The notes under the pieces: generated by a model
Told to the model about the DNA's origin: nothing
The model's database searches: none
The model's input: the letters and a program-made list of their open reading frames with translations, nothing else
Made by a program: the position numbers and the translations under genes
Shown: positions 44,870 through 47,071 of the stretch, piece by piece
How the letters are laid out: each line of letters begins with the position of its first letter
How positions within the stretch are numbered: the first letter of the stretch is position 1
Origin: a virus
Direction: 5' to 3' (one strand)
Virus record (IMG/VR): IMGVR_UViG_3300032265_000712
Span: 1 to 47,071 of that record
DNA: 47,071 bases

Positions 44870-44898
44870 ATTATACAGCTATGTCTTGAAAGTGTCAA
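44870..44898 (-). promoter_or_regulatory. full-consensus sigma70 promoter for the MoxR gene
   Basis: Minus strand TTGACA (44898-44893), exactly 17 bases, then TATAAT (44875-44870). A leader of about 50 bases precedes the ATG at 44814, with an AGGAAG ribosome-binding site. Confidence 0.9.
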
Positions 44899-44914
44899 CA
44901 ACTTTTTAGGAAGT

Positions 44915-45322
44915 TTATTCTGTTTTGGCTAATTCTTTTTCACGTTCGTTCATTGCTTTAATTAGTCCAAATTTTCGAATGTCGTCCGAAAACATGTAAA
45001 GCTCAAAACTTTTACGTTCTGAAAAAACGGTAATACTTTGGGTTGTAAGAAAATATGGACAATCAATGTATCTTTCCAAAAATACAATTGTCTGAGGACT
45101 AAGCTCAATTGGCTCAGTAAATGGAACATCATACATTTTAATTTCCAATTCTGTAGTTAAAAAATCGTAACCTTCTTCACTTAGGCGAAATGAATTGGTC
45201 TTGCCATGGCGGGTGCTTTGCCACCAACGTCTATTAAAAATTTCAAAATTTGCATCGTCGACACTCTTACCCCATTGTTGTAAAAATATTTTTGTTAGCG
45301 CATCTCTTGAAATGACGTTCAT
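44915..45322 (-). CDS. conserved phage protein of unknown function, 135 aa
   Basis: A soluble protein with [20 protein letters not shown] near the N-terminus, followed by [10 protein letters not shown], which looks like a winged-helix-type ending, and a C-terminal half with [20 protein letters not shown] and [20 protein letters not shown]. The basic WW/R patch could bind nucleic acid, but no family can be named. It overlaps the upstream gene by four bases (ATGA) and is the last of a small coupled gene string before the MoxR promoter. Confidence 0.75.
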   Translation of the reverse strand: MNVISRDALTKIFLQQWGKSVDDANFEIFNRRWWQSTRHGKTNSFRLSEEGYDFLTTELEIKMYDVPFTEPIELSPQTIVFLERYIDCPYFLTTQSITVFSERKSFELYMFSDDIRKFGLIKAMNEREKELAKTE

Positions 45323-45642
45323 TTAATAATGGTTCCTTGAGTTAATTTAACTACTTGAAAATCTTCACATCCAAATGTAAGATTTAATTTTTTAGCTAGA
45401 TTGATGGCATGTCCTGGATTGCTAAAACTGACCTTTTTATATTTCGGTCCTGGATAACTTGTGAGGCTATTAAAACTCTTTAAATTAAAAGGTTCGTTTT
45501 TATAGAAGACAGCCCAAATTGCTTCAGCTTCTAAAATCTGTTCAGATTTGTAATTCTTCTTGTTTGTGTGTTCAAGAAGTATTCGTGGTTTAGGTCGACT
45601 CATAATATGCGCATCCAAATATACGCATATATTTATCCTCAT
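45319..45642 (-). CDS. small basic protein of unknown function, start uncertain
   Basis: The open frame gives 107 residues from an ATG whose ATGA overlaps the upstream stop, with GAGG just before it. An internal ATG at 45603 would give 94 residues starting [20 protein letters not shown], a more natural N-terminus. A late-promoter-like GATAAATA lies 27 bases before that internal ATG. The body includes [20 protein letters not shown] and [20 protein letters not shown]. The function is unknown. Both starts may be used, early by coupling and late from the internal promoter. Confidence 0.7.
   Translation of the reverse strand: MRINICVYLDAHIMSRPKPRILLEHTNKKNYKSEQILEAEAIWAVFYKNEPFNLKSFNSLTSYPGPKYKKVSFSNPGHAINLAKKLNLTFGCEDFQVVKLTQGTIIK
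45630..45637 (-). promoter_or_regulatory. possible late promoter inside a coding start region
   Basis: GATAAATA on the minus strand, located just after the upstream start codon of the 107-aa frame and 27 bases before its internal ATG. Given how often AT-rich DNA makes this motif by chance, the call is weak. Confidence 0.3.
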
Positions 45643-45884
45643 TTGTCCTCGAAACCGCCGCCATCCATACTAACAGTAATTACATCAGTTGATATACCTG
45701 CTTTAATGGTATTAAATATGGTTTCATAGTCTTGAAGCAATTTATCTTGAATTTCTAATAGGGCAAGATTTAGTAATCTAGCCTGTTGTATAGTCATTTT
45801 AACTTCTTTTTGTTGGGCTAATTCTGCAGCCTTGAGGGTTTGTGCAAATTGGCTTATTGGTAATGTATTAATCTGACTTTGCAT
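45639..45884 (-). CDS. small helical protein of unknown function, 81 aa
   Basis: An 81-residue, mostly helical protein rich in Gln, Leu and Ala ([20 protein letters not shown], then [20 protein letters not shown]), probably with a coiled-coil part, ending in a glycine pair and acidic residues. Its start lies inside the end of the upstream gene (17-base overlap) after an AGGTG site. Its stop overlaps the next start. I recognise no family. Confidence 0.72.
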   Translation of the reverse strand: MQSQINTLPISQFAQTLKAAELAQQKEVKMTIQQARLLNLALLEIQDKLLQDYETIFNTIKAGISTDVITVSMDGGGFEDK

Positions 45885-46350
45885 TTGCTAGCACCTGTTT
45901 CATTTCCATTTCGTTTTTAAATGGACCTTTGTAAGGATAACGTTCAATTGTAATTGCTTTAGGACAAAAACTCTTTACCCAACCTTTATCAAATTTAATT
46001 GTGTAGTAGCCTGCACAATATAAACTTTTACTTGCATTACTTTTTGTAAAAAGTGGAAGTTTACGTCTAACATCATACATGGCATTGTATGGTGTGCAAC
46101 TAGTAGGATATCCGTGGCATTCTCTAGGTTCAAGATTTACAACTTTAACTTTTGAATTAGTTAGGAAAAATCCATCACCAAATTGTTTAGTAAGATCTTG
46201 TTTTTTATTAAACATAACTTCACCTGTAGTGCTACTTAAGATGAATTTGTTATTTTCTTTCTTGTGCAGTGTGGCAACCTTTTCGCCATTCTGCTCTACT
46301 ATCCAAAACTTGCCATCCACGATAGGCTTGGCATGTAATTCTGCTATCAT
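45868..46350 (-). CDS. conserved phage protein of unknown function, 160 aa
   Basis: A beta-rich protein. The N-terminal half (KFWIVEQNGEKVATLHKKEN, then FILSSTTGEVMFNKKQDL) looks like a small barrel. The C-terminal half has several cysteines in LEPRECHGYPTSCTPYNAM and LYCAGYYTIKF, ending IERYPYKGPFKNEMEMKQVL. The paired cysteines might bind a metal, but spacing does not match a motif I know. It has a strong AAGGAG site, a UUCG-type hairpin just upstream and a late-type promoter before that. Confidence 0.75.
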   Translation of the reverse strand: MIAELHAKPIVDGKFWIVEQNGEKVATLHKKENNKFILSSTTGEVMFNKKQDLTKQFGDGFFLTNSKVKVVNLEPRECHGYPTSCTPYNAMYDVRRKLPLFTKSNASKSLYCAGYYTIKFDKGWVKSFCPKAITIERYPYKGPFKNEMEMKQVLANAKSD

Positions 46351-46366
46351 ATATTTCTCCTTGAGT

Positions 46367-46396
46367 ATTACTCAGCCCCGAAGGCGCCAGAGTAAT
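46367..46396 (-). promoter_or_regulatory. UUCG-tetraloop hairpin in the 5' leader of the 160-aa gene
   Basis: On the minus strand, ATTACTC pairs with GAGTAAT, then GGCGCC with GGGCT around a TTCG loop closed by C-G (one bulged T and one bulged G). It begins six bases after the end of the AATAAATA motif, exactly at the predicted late transcription start. It could protect the mRNA 5' end or terminate upstream transcription; the lack of a U-run argues against the latter. Confidence 0.7.
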
Positions 46397-46401
46397 ATAT
46401 G

Positions 46402-46409
46402 TATTTATT
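46402..46409 (-). promoter_or_regulatory. candidate T4-type late promoter before the 160-aa gene
   Basis: AATAAATA on the minus strand, overlapping the stop codon of the upstream gene. It ends 52 bases before the next ATG; subtracting the 30-base hairpin gives 22, the spacing seen at the other late-type motifs. Confidence 0.5.
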
Positions 46410-46902
46410 CCTTAAAATCGACAACATTGCCATCTTCATCTGCACAAATAATACGCACAGTTTCACCAGCTTCGTTTTTGATTTCAATAGGACCCCAAAT
46501 CCACCATTCAGTTTCATCGTTATACCAACCGTCTTCGCGATCTTCTAATTCGTAGACGCTGTTTTCTTCAATAAAGTCTTCTAACTCTGCTCGTTCTTCT
46601 TCGGTAACATCTTCAAACTCAGTGTCAAACCAGCAACCGCCGTCAAACATTTCTACAAGTTCAACACTTTCAATATTGTTGATTTCACAGTCTAACATAT
46701 TGATACTGTCTTTACGGCCATCACCGCCAGGAACTTCAGTGAACTCAAACTCTGGAGGGTTGTCGTCTGTAGTTTCTACAGTCCATTCACCATAACGGAA
46801 ACCGTTAGTAGTTGTAAGTTTACCTTCGCCTTCACGTCGAACCCAATGTTCAACTTCTTGACAAGATTTTTTATAATATGTGTTAACGGTCCATATTGCC
46901 AT
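46405..46902 (-). CDS. acidic conserved phage protein, 165 aa
   Basis: A strongly acidic, aromatic-rich protein starting MAIWTVNTYYKKSCQEVEHW. It contains FTEVPGGDGRKDSINMLDCE, a Glu/Asp-rich middle (EFEDVTEEERAELEDFIEEN) and WYNDETEWWIWGPIEI. The open frame could be extended upstream through a TTG, but the ATG at 46902 has a strong AAGGAG site and follows the upstream stop by one base, so I use it. The acidic surface could mimic DNA or bind basic proteins, which is speculation. No family recognised. Confidence 0.75.
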   Translation of the reverse strand: MAIWTVNTYYKKSCQEVEHWVRREGEGKLTTTNGFRYGEWTVETTDDNPPEFEFTEVPGGDGRKDSINMLDCEINNIESVELVEMFDGGCWFDTEFEDVTEEERAELEDFIEENSVYELEDREDGWYNDETEWWIWGPIEIKNEAGETVRIICADEDGNVVDFKE

Positions 46903-46903
46903 T

Positions 46904-47071
46904 TTATTCTCCTTGATATTTGGCTTGAAAGGGTTCAGCATATGATTGGATATTGTCTGCAATCTTTTTCATATCCCATGCATTGCAAAATTTTAACATA
47001 CGAATACCTACTTGGTCGACAGTTTTAGGAACAGCGTGTGTTTTAATTGTTTCTTTAATTAATTCTTTAAT
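46904..47071 (-). CDS. partial gene at right edge, C-terminal 55 aa visible
   Basis: An open minus-strand frame enters from beyond the window and stops at 46904. The visible end includes IKETIKTHAVPKTVDQVGIR and MLKFCNAWDMKKIADNIQSY, a helical, Lys-rich C-terminus. Its last codons carry the AAGGAG ribosome-binding site of the next gene. The N-terminus and function cannot be seen. It is probably the upstream gene of the same operon. Confidence 0.65.
   Translation of the reverse strand: MKELIKETIKTHAVPKTVDQVGIRMLKFCNAWDMKKIADNIQSYAEPFQAKYQGE

Noticed and set aside
44881-44912. AAAGT...ACTTT repeat over the MoxR -35 box as an operator
   Set aside because: Only five base pairs in AT-rich sequence, well within chance.

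Overview
This window is part of the genome of a contractile-tailed phage (Caudoviricetes, myovirus morphotype) of the wider T4-like supergroup. The evidence is a set of T4-type hallmark genes in a recognisable order: the gp46/gp47 recombination nuclease, a gp55-type late sigma factor, and baseplate proteins gp53, gp5, gp25 and gp6, followed by collar-domain tail fibres. The DNA is AT-rich and almost fully coding. Most junctions overlap by 1-17 bases (ATGA, TAATG), no gene-free stretch exceeds about 110 bases, and I see no tRNA, rRNA, insertion sequence or CRISPR array. The many small conserved genes on the right (thyX, MoxR, VWA-metallopeptidase, twin RGAFK proteins) have the flavour of T4-like phages of aquatic bacteria. 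The host cannot be named from the sequence.

Layout. (1) 1-3890, minus strand: gp55, gp47, gp46 and a small basic protein form one operon behind a near-consensus sigma70 promoter at 3914-3942. (2) 3971-35835, plus strand: the tail/baseplate block, running tube-cap candidate, gp53, hub candidate, gp5 spike, gp25, gp6, a 4897-residue giant protein in the slot where T4 has gp7, then an NKP-repeat fibre, a small structural protein, three fibre proteins sharing an N-terminal domain and a further structural protein. (3) 35889-39978, plus strand: a small protein, two pairs of DxD-type glycosyltransferase-like proteins and one unknown protein, translationally coupled behind their own sigma70 promoter. 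(4) 39971-47071, minus strand: thyX and small conserved phage genes, then a VWA-metallopeptidase gene and a MoxR AAA+ ATPase gene, each with its own sigma70 promoter, then six small or partial unknown genes.

Regulation appears two-tiered. Four sigma70-type promoters, all with 17-base spacers, serve gp55-47-46, the glycosyltransferases, VWA and MoxR. A different motif, (A/G)ATAAATA, resembles the T4 late promoter TATAAATA. It lies 20-22 bases before the start codons of gp6, the 202-aa structural gene and the third fibre gene, with a weaker copy before the tube-cap gene. On the minus strand a further copy precedes the 160-aa gene, where a UUCG-loop hairpin begins at the predicted transcription start. 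The gp55 sigma70 promoter and the first late-type promoter abut on opposite strands at 3937-3949, so the early and late programmes may exclude each other there.

The most unusual object is the giant protein (31% of the window). It carries a cupredoxin-like domain, six carbohydrate-binding-module-like segments, seven FG-GAP-like propeller blades and a long array of beta-modules. It looks like a baseplate or tail component that combines structure with surface recognition. The second candidate system is the MoxR plus VWA-metallopeptidase pair, a chaperone-like module of unknown function in the phage.
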